From assembly GCF_003121485.1 (NCBI RefSeq), contig NZ_QAVX01000023.1, forward strand, positions 1-64,000: DNA of 64,000 bases. Direction: 5' to 3'. Positions 10,684 to 19,117 of this stretch are shown here, one piece after another (the first letter of the stretch is position 1; every line of letters starts with the position of its first letter). Under the pieces are notes generated by a model. That model searched no databases. It was not told the DNA's origin and saw only the letters and a program-made list of their open reading frames with translations. A program made the position numbers and the translations under genes. The DNA is from Dyella sp. C11. Its GTDB lineage: Bacteria > Pseudomonadota > Gammaproteobacteria > Xanthomonadales > Rhodanobacteraceae.

Positions 10684-13003
10684 GGGGAGCCATCACTATC
10701 GAAAGGCAGAAATGGAAGGCCACACCAAGGCTCACCGTGAGACCGATGGCACGCAATACCGGAATGGTGCTCCATGCCAGCATGCCGAACACCAGCAGCG
10801 CGGACAGCACGCACACCAGCGTGGCGTGCAGGGTCCGGCGCTGTTCGGCGGCATCGCCGGTATCGCGCTCGAAGAACAGCGCGTAGTGCAGGCCAAGGCC
10901 CGCGGCGAGTATCAGCGCCACCAGGTGGAACAACGACACTTCCACGCCACAGACGCGCTCCACGGCCAGCACGAGGAACGTGGCCAGGGTCATCGGCGCC
11001 AATACATGCCACGCACGTCGCACACTGCGCAGGGCCGCGATGATCGCCACCACCAGCAGCAGTGTCGCACCAAGCAGGGCATGCAGGATGCGCGTGCGAT
11101 AGTCCACGACCAGTGATTCGGCCGCTGCCTTGAGATCAAGCAGCCGCACGGTGCCGTCGCTGCGATCCGCCAGCGACTGCAAGGCGCCCATGTCATGCAC
11201 GCCGCTGAGTGTGCCCAGGCCCAGCCAATGACCATCGCGCTGCATCAGCATGCCCGACAGGCGCTCACCCAATGGCGACGACACAAATCGCTCGGGCGTC
11301 AACACGGGCAGCGTGCGCACCTTCTGCACATCGTCGACGAACGGCTCGAACAGCCCTCGCTGGAACGGCATGCCGTGCTCGGCCTCGGCGAGCGAGCTTT
11401 CAAGCGTGTCCTTGTCTGGCAACCGCTGCTGCCGTGCGCGTTGCACGGCTTCGCTGGGCAGGTAACGGGAAGGCAGCTCGACCGCATCGACAGCATGTTG
11501 CGCGACAAGCGCATCGATCGCGGGCTCCAGCTTCTCCGACAGCGCCAGCACGCCCTGTTCGTCCGATGCCTGCAGCACCAGCAGGTAGCGTACATCCGGC
11601 GCGCCAAGCGCTTCGCGCAGGCGTGCATCGCGCATGAGCAGATCGCGCGGCAGCGGTGTCAGCGCGGACAGGTCGTTCTGCCAGAACGGTGGTTGCGCAA
11701 AGACCAGCATCAGCACCGTGGCAGCAGCCACCAGCAACGGAATCCAGCGCGGCCGTGGCAACCGATCGACGAGATGACGCGCGCGAATCAACCAGCCCAT
11801 GTCGGCGACATCGTGCACGCGCGTCGGCAACAGATGAGGCAACAGGTATCGCGTGCTGAAGCCCGCCACCAGCAAACCGGTCACGGTGAATACGGCCAAC
11901 TGCCGAAGGCCATTCACGCCCGATGCAAAAAATGCGAGATAGGCAATGCAAGCAGACGCGATGGCCGTCAGCAACAGCGGCCACAGGTCGCGCACGCTTT
12001 GCACGGCATCCTCGCCCGCGCGTCGATGACTCAATACGCGTATCGGATATTCCTGTGCCACGCCAAGCAGGGTGAAGCCGAAGGCCAGCGTGATGCCATG
12101 CACCTGCGGAAACAGCAGCACCAGGGCCGCAATGCCGGCCAGCGCAGCGCTGGCAATGGGCAGCGCGGAAAACAGCAACGAGCCGATGCTGCGATAGGCC
12201 AGCAACAGCAGCACGATGAAACCTACCGTGGAGATGCGCCCAATCCATTCGGCCTGCCCGCGCGTCTGCGCGTTCGCCACCACCGAAAAATAGCCTGGGC
12301 CGCTTACCACCAGCGATGCGCCGGCATGACCGGGCAGCGCGTCGAAGGCACGATGGATGCCATCGATGGCCTGCTCCTGCGCATCGGGGTCGAAGCCCGC
12401 CGCGCGTGTCAGCACAAGCATCAGGGCTTCGTGCTGGGGCGAGAACCACACGCCCTCCACGACTTCGGGCGATTTGGACGGCGACCACCGCTCGGCCAGC
12501 TTCAGGATTTCCAGCGTGGGATCACGCGGCAACAGCCCCTTGAGCAAGCTTGCCGCCGGTGACGAAAGATCATCCAGGCGCTGCTCCAGCTCATCGCGCA
12601 GATACGCGGTGTCAATAGCCTGCCGGTCGAGCGTGGGCGAAAGGAGATAACGGTATGGCAGCAGGGATTCGTCGAGCGCTCCCATGTCGAAGCTGCCATT
12701 GAGCACCTGCGTGTAGCGCGAATCCTTGTGCAGCGATGCGGCCAGCTGCTGACTCAACGCCGCGAGCTGTTCGTCCGACTTGCCAGCAATGGCAACCAAC
12801 AGCAGGCGCGATCCGGGACCTTCGCCCACCTGCTCCATCAACAGGCGCTGGTCGGGCGTGGTGGGTGCGGGCATGAAGCTGCGCAGATCGGTGCTCACCG
12901 TCAGGTGCTTCACCACGAACACGCCTAGCGCAGCCAGCAGCGCCAACCATCCCAGGAGCAGCGTCAGGCGACCGCCAAGACGCACGCTCAGCCGCCTCGG
13001 CAC
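10667..13003 (-). CDS. MMPL/RND-family exporter of the pigment locus
   Basis: This 778-residue inner-membrane protein has a single N-terminal helix, a large periplasmic domain, a block of about five helices around residues 240-400, a second periplasmic domain and a second helix block at the C-terminus: the duplicated RND layout of COG4258-type predicted exporters. Such proteins accompany aryl-polyene and xanthomonadin loci and are thought to move the lipid-linked pigment towards the outer membrane. It overlaps the LolA-like gene upstream by 16 bases and the dehydratase downstream by 17 bases. Confidence 0.88.
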   Translation of the reverse strand: MPRRLSVRLGGRLTLLLGWLALLAALGVFVVKHLTVSTDLRSFMPAPTTPDQRLLMEQVGEGPGSRLLLVAIAGKSDEQLAALSQQLAASLHKDSRYTQVLNGSFDMGALDESLLPYRYLLSPTLDRQAIDTAYLRDELEQRLDDLSSPAASLLKGLLPRDPTLEILKLAERWSPSKSPEVVEGVWFSPQHEALMLVLTRAAGFDPDAQEQAIDGIHRAFDALPGHAGASLVVSGPGYFSVVANAQTRGQAEWIGRISTVGFIVLLLLAYRSIGSLLFSALPIASAALAGIAALVLLFPQVHGITLAFGFTLLGVAQEYPIRVLSHRRAGEDAVQSVRDLWPLLLTAIASACIAYLAFFASGVNGLRQLAVFTVTGLLVAGFSTRYLLPHLLPTRVHDVADMGWLIRARHLVDRLPRPRWIPLLVAAATVLMLVFAQPPFWQNDLSALTPLPRDLLMRDARLREALGAPDVRYLLVLQASDEQGVLALSEKLEPAIDALVAQHAVDAVELPSRYLPSEAVQRARQQRLPDKDTLESSLAEAEHGMPFQRGLFEPFVDDVQKVRTLPVLTPERFVSSPLGERLSGMLMQRDGHWLGLGTLSGVHDMGALQSLADRSDGTVRLLDLKAAAESLVVDYRTRILHALLGATLLLVVAIIAALRSVRRAWHVLAPMTLATFLVLAVERVCGVEVSLFHLVALILAAGLGLHYALFFERDTGDAAEQRRTLHATLVCVLSALLVFGMLAWSTIPVLRAIGLTVSLGVAFHFCLSIVMAPHARQD

Positions 13004-13635
13004 ATCGTGACGAGCCCATCGCGCGTCGGCGTGGCCGGCATTCGGGAGGCGTACTCACCCAGCAGGTCGATGGCCACATCGCCATCGGCCTCCTGCATGA
13101 TCATGCAACGTGGTTCGTTGCCACTGCCATCGATGTCGATGCGATTGACGGTCTGGGCAAGCTTGGCGTCGCGCGGTGTCAATGTCAGCGTCCAGCGATC
13201 GGCGCCATCCACGCTGTGCTGCACCGTGAATGCCTGCTCCAGGTGCGCGGAATCGCCACCCAGCAAGGCAACGAAGCTGTCGACCAGCAGCTGCAGTTGT
13301 GGCGCGCGCTTGAGCGAAAAGCTTCGCGGTGAACGCCCTTCGCGCTGCTGCGTCACTTCGCCGTTGGCGATGGTCGACACTTCGCGCGTGGGCACTTCCA
13401 CCGTGCGCTCCAGGCGATCGTCGCCGAGCCAGGCCAACTGGCCGGAGACCACCAGCGGCTTGTCCAGCATCTTCATGAAACGCGCCTCGGCGAATGCCGT
13501 GCGTGCCGGTGCCGGCCGACCCAGCGAGGAAACCAGTGCGCGCGCCGTGGCGGCGTCTTCAGGCGCCGACGCGTTCGCGCACAGCGACAGCGTCAGGCCG
13601 CACAGCAGTGTCCACGTCTTGCTGCCAGAAGTCAT
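12988..13635 (-). CDS. LolA-like periplasmic carrier of the pigment locus
   Basis: This 215-residue protein has a signal peptide (MTSGSKTWTLLCGLTLSLCANASA) and a LolA/LppX-like beta-sheet pattern, with FMKMLDKPLVVSGQLAW and LLGGDSAHLEQAFTV segments similar to LolA-related proteins in aryl-polyene clusters. It likely shields the hydrophobic pigment while it crosses the periplasm, partnering the MMPL exporter. Its 5' end lies inside the acyltransferase gene by 77 bases in another frame. No later start would keep the signal peptide, so the long overlap seems real. Confidence 0.75.
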   Translation of the reverse strand: MTSGSKTWTLLCGLTLSLCANASAPEDAATARALVSSLGRPAPARTAFAEARFMKMLDKPLVVSGQLAWLGDDRLERTVEVPTREVSTIANGEVTQQREGRSPRSFSLKRAPQLQLLVDSFVALLGGDSAHLEQAFTVQHSVDGADRWTLTLTPRDAKLAQTVNRIDIDGSGNEPRCMIMQEADGDVAIDLLGEYASRMPATPTRDGLVTMCRGG

Positions 13636-14512
13636 AGAAGTTGAACCAGTTGTAGGGGTCGACGTGGACGTAGTGTTCCACGCGGCGGGCGAAGCGGGCG
13701 ATGACGTCGTCCAGCGCCTGCGCGCGATGCTGCCGCGGAATCTCGATGCGTTCGGCGAACGATTCGAAGATCAGGCGATACCGGTTGCCACCTTCGTACA
13801 AGCCGAAACACAGCACCACGGGAACGCGCAGCGTGTGTGCGAGCAACCAGGGGCCTACCGGAAAAGGCGCGGAATCGCCGAGAAACGGCGTGCGGCGCAA
13901 CACCTCGTGCTCGCGCCCGCGATCGGCAAGCAGCGCCACCATGCCGCCACGCTCGCAGGCCTCGGCCATGGCCAGCACAATCGACGTGCCGCCTTGCGAG
14001 GCGTCGATGACACGAGCGCCGACGTCGGGCGCCAGCGCTTCAAGCAGCTCCGTCATGGCCGGCGTCTTCTGCTTGTCCAGCACCACGCGCAAGTCCACTT
14101 CGGGACGACGCGACTTGATGGCGCGGAGCGCTTCGAAGCTGCCCTGATGCGTGCCAAGCAACAGCACGCCCCGTCCCTGCGCAATGCAGGCCTCCAGCGC
14201 GTCGAGGCCTTCCACTTTCACATCGAAATCCCGCTCGCCGTGGGCGAGCAGAAAGATGCGATCGAGCAGCGTCGCAGCGAAACAGTGAATGTGCTTCATC
14301 ACCTGCCAGGGCGTGACCGGCTTGCCCAGCACGCGCTCAAGGAACAGGCGCGAGGCACGTCGCTCGGGGCCGCGACGAAGATAGAAATACAACGTGATCG
14401 GGTAGAGCACCAAACGCGCGAACGAGCGTCCGCCGTATAACGCAGCGGCGCGAATCAGCCAGATGGCGAAGCGTCCGCCGCCTTCGGGTCGGCTTTGCCA
14501 ATGCTCGGTCAT
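13559..14512 (-). CDS. LPLAT-type lysophospholipid/LpxL-like acyltransferase
   Basis: This 317-residue membrane-associated acyltransferase has an N-terminal amphipathic/hydrophobic stretch and the motif GTHQGSFEAL (HX4E) of the LpxL/HtrB-like superfamily, followed by ADRGREHEV and FPVGPWLLAHTLRVPVV. In aryl-polyene loci a related acyltransferase links the polyene to a glycerolipid-like acceptor. In xanthomonadin loci it is essential for pigment attachment. It overlaps the following dehydratase upstream by ATGA (14509-14512) and the LolA-like gene by 77 bases. Confidence 0.85.
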   Translation of the reverse strand: MTEHWQSRPEGGGRFAIWLIRAAALYGGRSFARLVLYPITLYFYLRRGPERRASRLFLERVLGKPVTPWQVMKHIHCFAATLLDRIFLLAHGERDFDVKVEGLDALEACIAQGRGVLLLGTHQGSFEALRAIKSRRPEVDLRVVLDKQKTPAMTELLEALAPDVGARVIDASQGGTSIVLAMAEACERGGMVALLADRGREHEVLRRTPFLGDSAPFPVGPWLLAHTLRVPVVLCFGLYEGGNRYRLIFESFAERIEIPRQHRAQALDDVIARFARRVEHYVHVDPYNWFNFYDFWQQDVDTAVRPDAVAVRERVGA

Positions 14513-14808
14513 CGCGCTCCCTCGATGGAACCCCGGGCGAGCAGGTCGTCCCCGCGGCGAATTTCGAAACGCACGCGACCGTTCGCTTCTGACAAGGCCA
14601 CGTGTGCCTGCTCTGCAGGGAACAAGGGAGCGACGAATTTCGCGTCAATGACCCGGGCCAGCCGTTCATCGCGCCAATCGCGCAGCGCCAGTGCCACCTG
14701 TTCCAACAGCATCACGCCAGGGACCAATGGCGAACCGGGAAAGTGCCCCGGCAAGCTGGGATGGTCGGCCGCCACGGTAAACATGCGCTGGAAGGCTGCA
14801 TGGCTCAT
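14509..14808 (-). CDS. ApeI-like small 3-hydroxyacyl-ACP dehydratase
   Basis: This 99-residue hotdog protein contains the FabZ-like motif HPSLPGHFPGSPLVPGV, with the catalytic His in GHFPG. It is shorter than FabZ (about 150 residues), as are ApeI proteins, which dimerise or pair with ApeP. It should dehydrate hydroxyacyl-ACP in the polyene cycle. ATGA overlaps on both sides indicate tight coupling within the operon. Confidence 0.83.
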   Translation of the reverse strand: MSHAAFQRMFTVAADHPSLPGHFPGSPLVPGVMLLEQVALALRDWRDERLARVIDAKFVAPLFPAEQAHVALSEANGRVRFEIRRGDDLLARGSIEGAR

Positions 14809-15527
14809 GGCGATGCCGGATCTTCGCCGCGTACCAGCTTGGGCCAGCGCGCTGCCACGCCGAGCACCAGCTCGTGCAGGCGCGGGTGACGGATATGGCG
14901 CAGGTGCAGACGGCGGAACACATTCTCCAGCAGGAACGCGCAGGCGATCAGCACATAACCGCCCACGTGCGCGTACGACTGCGCAAATTCACCGGACACC
15001 GGCCATGGCGACGCCACGCCCAACGAACGGAGCAAGCCACCCGGCTCGGCGCACAACAGCAACACGGTCAGCACCAACGCCTGCGCTGCCGTCAGCAAGG
15101 TCCAGAACCAGGTGAGGTGACGCGCATACGTCGCGACCCCAGGCATGTCGAGGCGCTCTGGCCCTTCGATGGCTTCGATGAAGCGCGCGATCAGCGGCGA
15201 GGAACCCTTGCGCAAACTGCGGCCGAACAAACATGCCAAAAGAATGTTGATCGCAATCGGCACGCATTCCAGCAGCAAGCCAGCCATGCCACGCGAACCG
15301 AGCCACGCCATCACCAGCAACATGCCAAGCCACGCAGCCCAAGGCGCCGCACGCCGCGTGGAGAGCGACGATGCCATCACCACGGTGAGCAGCAACGCGC
15401 ATGCCGCCAGCGAGACGCCCTGGCGATGCGTCAGCACACCGGCCATCGCCAGCACCGGATAGCCGAACATCAACGGCCACCAGCGGCGCGAAGTCGAAGT
15501 CGGTTTTGGGGTGGGTACGAACGACAT
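14805..15527 (-). CDS. COG4648-like polytopic membrane protein of the pigment locus
   Basis: This 240-residue protein has about six predicted membrane helices, with clusters around residues 15-90 and 130-215. Between them is a short cytosolic segment, FIEAIEGPERLDMPGVATYARHLTW, which is typical of membrane proteins found in aryl-polyene and xanthomonadin loci. Its biochemical function is not known. I used the ATG giving MSFVPTPKP; a TTG 14 codons upstream also keeps the frame but has a less likely N-terminus. It overlaps the downstream dehydratase by ATGA. Confidence 0.75.
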   Translation of the reverse strand: MSFVPTPKPTSTSRRWWPLMFGYPVLAMAGVLTHRQGVSLAACALLLTVVMASSLSTRRAAPWAAWLGMLLVMAWLGSRGMAGLLLECVPIAINILLACLFGRSLRKGSSPLIARFIEAIEGPERLDMPGVATYARHLTWFWTLLTAAQALVLTVLLLCAEPGGLLRSLGVASPWPVSGEFAQSYAHVGGYVLIACAFLLENVFRRLHLRHIRHPRLHELVLGVAARWPKLVRGEDPASP

Positions 15528-15606
15528 GGATAACTCAGCCTGCCTGGCATCGAAACAGCGACAACCCAAGTGTGCCGCGCGCGCCGTGCATCATGCCCGA
15601 CGGCGG

Positions 15607-15876
15607 TTAAACGGCGCGGTGCTGTTCAATGTGCTCGGAGAGGGTGCGAAGGCTGGTGAAAATCTTGCGATTTTCAGGGTTGTCCGAGCGCAACTGGAAA
15701 CCGTAGCGCTTGGACACAGCCAGCGCGATTTCCAGGGCGTCGATGGAATCCAGGCCCAGATCGCCGCCGAAAAGCGGTGCATCAGGGTCAATCTGGTCGG
15801 CCGTGACGGTTTCCAGATTCAGGCTGGTCACGATCAGCGTGGCCAGTTCGTGTTGTGCGGTGCTCTGCTCGGCCAT
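15607..15876 (-). CDS. Acyl carrier protein of the pigment locus
   Basis: This 89-residue ACP has the phosphopantetheine attachment serine at residue 44 in GLDSIDALEIAL. It would carry the hydroxybenzoyl starter and growing polyene chain between ketosynthase, reductase and dehydratases. The ATG for MAEQSTAQHE was chosen over an earlier start that would run into the promoter region shared with xanB2. It is the first gene of the - strand pigment operon. Confidence 0.88.
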   Translation of the reverse strand: MAEQSTAQHELATLIVTSLNLETVTADQIDPDAPLFGGDLGLDSIDALEIALAVSKRYGFQLRSDNPENRKIFTSLRTLSEHIEQHRAV

Positions 15877-15929
15877 GCCGTTTTTTACCCGAAATTCTTG
15901 CGCCTCTCCCCCAGAGGCACCGGCCTGCC

Positions 15930-15938
15930 AGTGTAACA
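15930..15938 (-). promoter_or_regulatory. Candidate extended -10 promoter for the ACP-led pigment operon
   Basis: On the - strand TGTTACACT gives an extended -10 (TGn plus TACACT), about 54 bases before the ACP start. No good -35 hexamer is seen at standard spacing. The 86-bp ACP-xanB2 gap must hold promoters for both directions. Confidence 0.35.
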
Positions 15939-15962
15939 TAGCGACTCGGTTTCTCCGGTTGG

Positions 15963-16955
15963 ATGCCCATGGTTCAGGGTTGTGAAAACGTCAGGCCGGC
16001 GGTGCGCCGCGCGCCGCATGTGTCCTATCGGTTGACCGATCCGGAGACGATGTTGCAGCAGGTGGGCACCCTGGCGGTGTTCGGCTTCGGCAGCCATGTG
16101 CAAGGCAGCGACGATCCGCGCTGGCTCGGTGTTGATCTCGAAGCACTGCAGTCGCGCGCACCGCTGGAACTCTGGCAGGTGGAGGGTCCCGTCATTCACG
16201 GCCGCACCGGCGACGTGCAATGGTCCAGCGGCGAAGGCTGGCTGTTTGCCGCCGTCACGCTGGACGAGGCGGCCCACGGCGGCCCACGCGATACCGCCGC
16301 CAGCGCTTATGCGCAACTGTGCGGGTTCGTTGCCTCCCGTCGTGAGCGCCACGTACAGCGCATCTGGAATTACCTGGCCGACATCAACCAGGGCGAAGGC
16401 GATACCGAGCGCTACAAGCAGTTCTGCGAAGGTCGCGCGCAAGGCATGGGCAGCTTCTTCGAAGATGGCTTTCCCGCCGCCACGGCCATTGGCCACCATG
16501 CGTCGGCAGCGCGCCTGCAGGTGTACCTGCTGGCCTGCGATGAACCCGGTGGCCGCGTGGAAAACCCGCGCCAGGTCAGTGCATGGCGTTATCCGCGCCA
16601 GTACGGCCGCATTCCGCCCAGTTTTGCGCGCGCCATGACGCTGCCTGCCGGCGACGCCCTGGCCATCTCAGGCACGGCGGCCGTCGTCGGTCACGCCTCC
16701 GCCCACGAAGACGACTTGCCCGCGCAGCTGGACGAAACGCTGGTCAACCTGGAAGCGCTTCTGGCCAGCGCCGGCATGCCGACCGGCTTTGACGCACAGT
16801 CTCCCCTGAAGGCGTACGTGCGGCACGCCGCCGACGCTTCTGCCGCACACGATTTCCTGCAGCGCCATCTGCCCGGCGTGCCGCTGCTGCTGCTGCACGG
16901 CGATATCTGCCGCAGCGAGCTGCTCGTGGAAATCGACGGCTGGCGTTACGCCTGA
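15963..16955 (+). CDS. xanB2: XanB2-type chorismatase (3-/4-hydroxybenzoate forming)
   Basis: This 330-residue protein belongs to the chorismatase (FkbO/Hyg5/XanB2) family. XanB2 of Xanthomonas cleaves chorismate to pyruvate plus 3- and 4-hydroxybenzoate, the first feeding xanthomonadin and the second ubiquinone. Recognised segments are AVFGFGSH near the N-terminus, the RIWNYLADINQGEGDTERYKQFCEGR core (shown here in parts: WNYLADIN and RYKQFCEGR) and the C-terminal LLLHGDICRSELLVEIDG. Its divergence from the ACP operon supports the role of providing the aryl starter. The start could be the ATG at 15963 or 15969. Confidence 0.88.
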   Translation: MPMVQGCENVRPAVRRAPHVSYRLTDPETMLQQVGTLAVFGFGSHVQGSDDPRWLGVDLEALQSRAPLELWQVEGPVIHGRTGDVQWSSGEGWLFAAVTLDEAAHGGPRDTAASAYAQLCGFVASRRERHVQRIWNYLADINQGEGDTERYKQFCEGRAQGMGSFFEDGFPAATAIGHHASAARLQVYLLACDEPGGRVENPRQVSAWRYPRQYGRIPPSFARAMTLPAGDALAISGTAAVVGHASAHEDDLPAQLDETLVNLEALLASAGMPTGFDAQSPLKAYVRHAADASAAHDFLQRHLPGVPLLLLHGDICRSELLVEIDGWRYA

Positions 16956-16962
16956 GCGGCTG

Positions 16963-17760
16963 TCAGTTCTGCCAGCCGCGCGGCGACTGGCAGGCCGGAA
17001 AAGCCTGACGGAAGCTGCCCACCATGAACTCGGCGAGCGCGGAGCGCCCCGCCGGCAACGCCGCGTAAACCTCGGCCAGCGCGAGGTCACCCTTGCCCGT
17101 ATCGAGTGCTGCAATCGGCACGCTGCTGAGCACGGCCGCATGGGCCATCAGGCTGCCGGCGCGATAGCGGAACAACGCTGTGCAATCGTCCGGCCGGGAC
17201 TGCCAGCTCATGACGGGATTGGTTTGTCCCAGGTGAATGGGGACAGCGTCATGGCGTGAGGCGAGTGCTTCGCCCGCACCCGGCAACACGCCCTCGGCGT
17301 CACGCAGCAGGCACTCTTCGCAGGCAGGGATGACCGCGTAGGTCACCCAGCCCGATGCCGCTCCATCGGCCGCCACAAAGGTGTAGCGCGCATTGGCATC
17401 GACGCCGATGGTGGCACGCTGCACGCGCCAGCCGGCGGGCACCGCCATCCAGCCCGCGATGCTTCCATAGAACCATTGCACGGCTTCTTTCGCCGGCAGT
17501 CCGGATGCGGATGGCAGGGCGGGCAACTTGGCCACGTCGGGCCTGGTCCAGTCACCAACGCCGGAATGCACGTCGATCAGCGTGACCGTGGAACCGGCAA
17601 AGGTCACCGGACGCAGGGCGTAGTCGGTACCGGGTGCCGATTGGGTTTCGGGCGTGGTGGGCAGCTCGCGGATGTCCGTATCTGCCCGGGAAGGCGGGCA
17701 CCATCCGATCACCGCTGCCATCGCCACGACCGCCAGAATGCTACGAAACTGAATGCGCAT
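16963..17760 (-). CDS. Secreted protein of unknown function (DUF4850-like)
   Basis: This 265-residue protein begins with a signal peptide (MRIQFRSILAVVAMAAVIGWCPPSRA), so it is exported. The mature part has four conserved-looking cysteines, including CEEC near the middle (VIPACEECLLRDAEG), and a globular beta-rich pattern. I have a weak recollection of DUF4850 for proteins of this shape but cannot confirm it. It converges on xanB2 with 7 bases between stops and is not obviously part of the pigment locus. Confidence 0.7.
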   Translation of the reverse strand: MRIQFRSILAVVAMAAVIGWCPPSRADTDIRELPTTPETQSAPGTDYALRPVTFAGSTVTLIDVHSGVGDWTRPDVAKLPALPSASGLPAKEAVQWFYGSIAGWMAVPAGWRVQRATIGVDANARYTFVAADGAASGWVTYAVIPACEECLLRDAEGVLPGAGEALASRHDAVPIHLGQTNPVMSWQSRPDDCTALFRYRAGSLMAHAAVLSSVPIAALDTGKGDLALAEVYAALPAGRSALAEFMVGSFRQAFPACQSPRGWQN

Positions 17761-17829
17761 GAGCCGCCCCTGTCACGTGTGCAGGGAGCTTATACGCGAG
17801 CAAGCCCGTGGCGCGAGTCGGACGAAAGG

Positions 17830-18399
17830 TCAGGGGGTGGCAGCCGTCTCCACGCCGTAGGCCGGGTCGATATGGCGGATCACGTCATCGACGTACGCCG
17901 CCAGCGTGCCGTCGATATGTCCCCAGCCACGCCGGAGTATCACCTGATCGCGCAGCTGACGTGGCGCCGACAGCGGCGCGCCGGTCTGGGCGTCGTAGAC
18001 GACGAACGAGGCCGAATAGCCCACCAGGGGCTGATAGGTATTGCCGGCGGAATTGGCGTAAGTCGATGAGACCGAATCCGCGATGTCCGGGCGGTAGGTG
18101 ATCACCAGGCGATAGGGAACGTCCTGCTCTGCCGAGGGAGACGGCGTGCCCTGCTTGAACAGCGCGTCGCCCGGACTGGTGATGCGCAACGTCGCACGGC
18201 GATCATCCGCCCAAGCCTGGAAAGACTTCACCGCATCCGCGCAGTTCGCGGTATGGCTCGTGCAAGCGAGGTAGGCGTGAAAACGCGCCGTTCCATCCGC
18301 GGCAAACAGTGGGACGTTCGGGCGATGGGTAGCCGAACCCGCACACCCCTGCAGCAGCAAGGCACCCACCAGCATCATCTTCCCTGCATGACGTTGCAT
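17830..18399 (-). CDS. Putative lipoprotein, paralogue of the next gene
   Basis: This 189-residue protein has a lipoprotein signal: basic start, hydrophobic LVGALLLQ and a cysteine in LLQGC. I chose the ATG for MQRHAGKMML because GGGAG lies about 5 bases upstream. The mature part shares the pattern LFxxDGxxRFxAYLACTSxTxNC, GTPS, PYR and a C-terminal DPAY with the protein encoded at 18511-19059, so the two are tandem paralogues. One cysteine pair (LACTSHTANC) could form a disulfide. No known domain is recognised. Confidence 0.7.
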   Translation of the reverse strand: MQRHAGKMMLVGALLLQGCAGSATHRPNVPLFAADGTARFHAYLACTSHTANCADAVKSFQAWADDRRATLRITSPGDALFKQGTPSPSAEQDVPYRLVITYRPDIADSVSSTYANSAGNTYQPLVGYSASFVVYDAQTGAPLSAPRQLRDQVILRRGWGHIDGTLAAYVDDVIRHIDPAYGVETAATP

Positions 18400-18510
18400 A
18401 ACCACTCCCTGGTCGTGGGCGCGACGGTCGATGTCGAACACGCCGAATCAAAACGCACATCATCCTGACGGAAACAAACGCGACAAGGCGTGAAGAACCG
18501 CAACAGTGAA

Positions 18511-19059
18511 TCAGGGTGCCGGTGCCGGGGTGTAGGCGGGATCGAGTCGCTTGAGGAAGGCGCGCACGTGCGCCTCCAGGTACGGATTGGCGGCACCCTG
18601 GGCCTGATCGACCATCTTCTCGTCGTGCATCGACATCGACTTGAGCAGCTTGCCGCTGCTTGCATCGAACACACGGACGTTCGCCACATAACTCACGACG
18701 GGCAAGCCGGTGGCACCGCCCTGCAGCGAATTGGACAGCGATGCCATTTCGGGCGCATAGCGCACGGAAACGCGATAGGGCAGCTTCTGCTCTGGTGCCT
18801 GCGACGGCGTGCCGTTGGAGAACGCCGCATCGTCGGGCCCTACCTCATGCAGGCTCACATCGCGCGAATCGGCCCAGCGATCGAACATGTGCTCGATGAT
18901 GGAGCAGTTCACCGTCCTGCTGGTGCACGCCAGGTAGGCATTGAAACGCGGAGCGCCGTCTTCGCCAAACAGCTGCACGCTGGGCGCAGCGTGCAAGGCC
19001 TCGCCACTTCCCATCAACGACACGATCAGGACAACAGCCGAGAACTTCCCTGCACGCAT
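18511..19059 (-). CDS. Secreted protein of unknown function, paralogue of the preceding gene
   Basis: This 182-residue protein has an ordinary signal peptide (MRAGKFSAVVLIVSLMGSGE) rather than a lipobox. Its mature part begins with LFGEDGAPRFNAYLACTSR and shares spaced motifs with its neighbour, including the Cys pair, GTPSQAPEQKLPYR and the DPAY end. The pair probably arose by tandem duplication, with one copy becoming membrane-anchored. Both lie on the - strand with a 111-bp gap, so they may be co-transcribed. Function unknown. Confidence 0.7.
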   Translation of the reverse strand: MRAGKFSAVVLIVSLMGSGEALHAAPSVQLFGEDGAPRFNAYLACTSRTVNCSIIEHMFDRWADSRDVSLHEVGPDDAAFSNGTPSQAPEQKLPYRVSVRYAPEMASLSNSLQGGATGLPVVSYVANVRVFDASSGKLLKSMSMHDEKMVDQAQGAANPYLEAHVRAFLKRLDPAYTPAPAP

Positions 19060-19117
19060 GCGATGCTCTCCGTCGGATGGCCGATGGGCGAGACCATAGC
19101 GTTCCGGAAGCGAAAAA

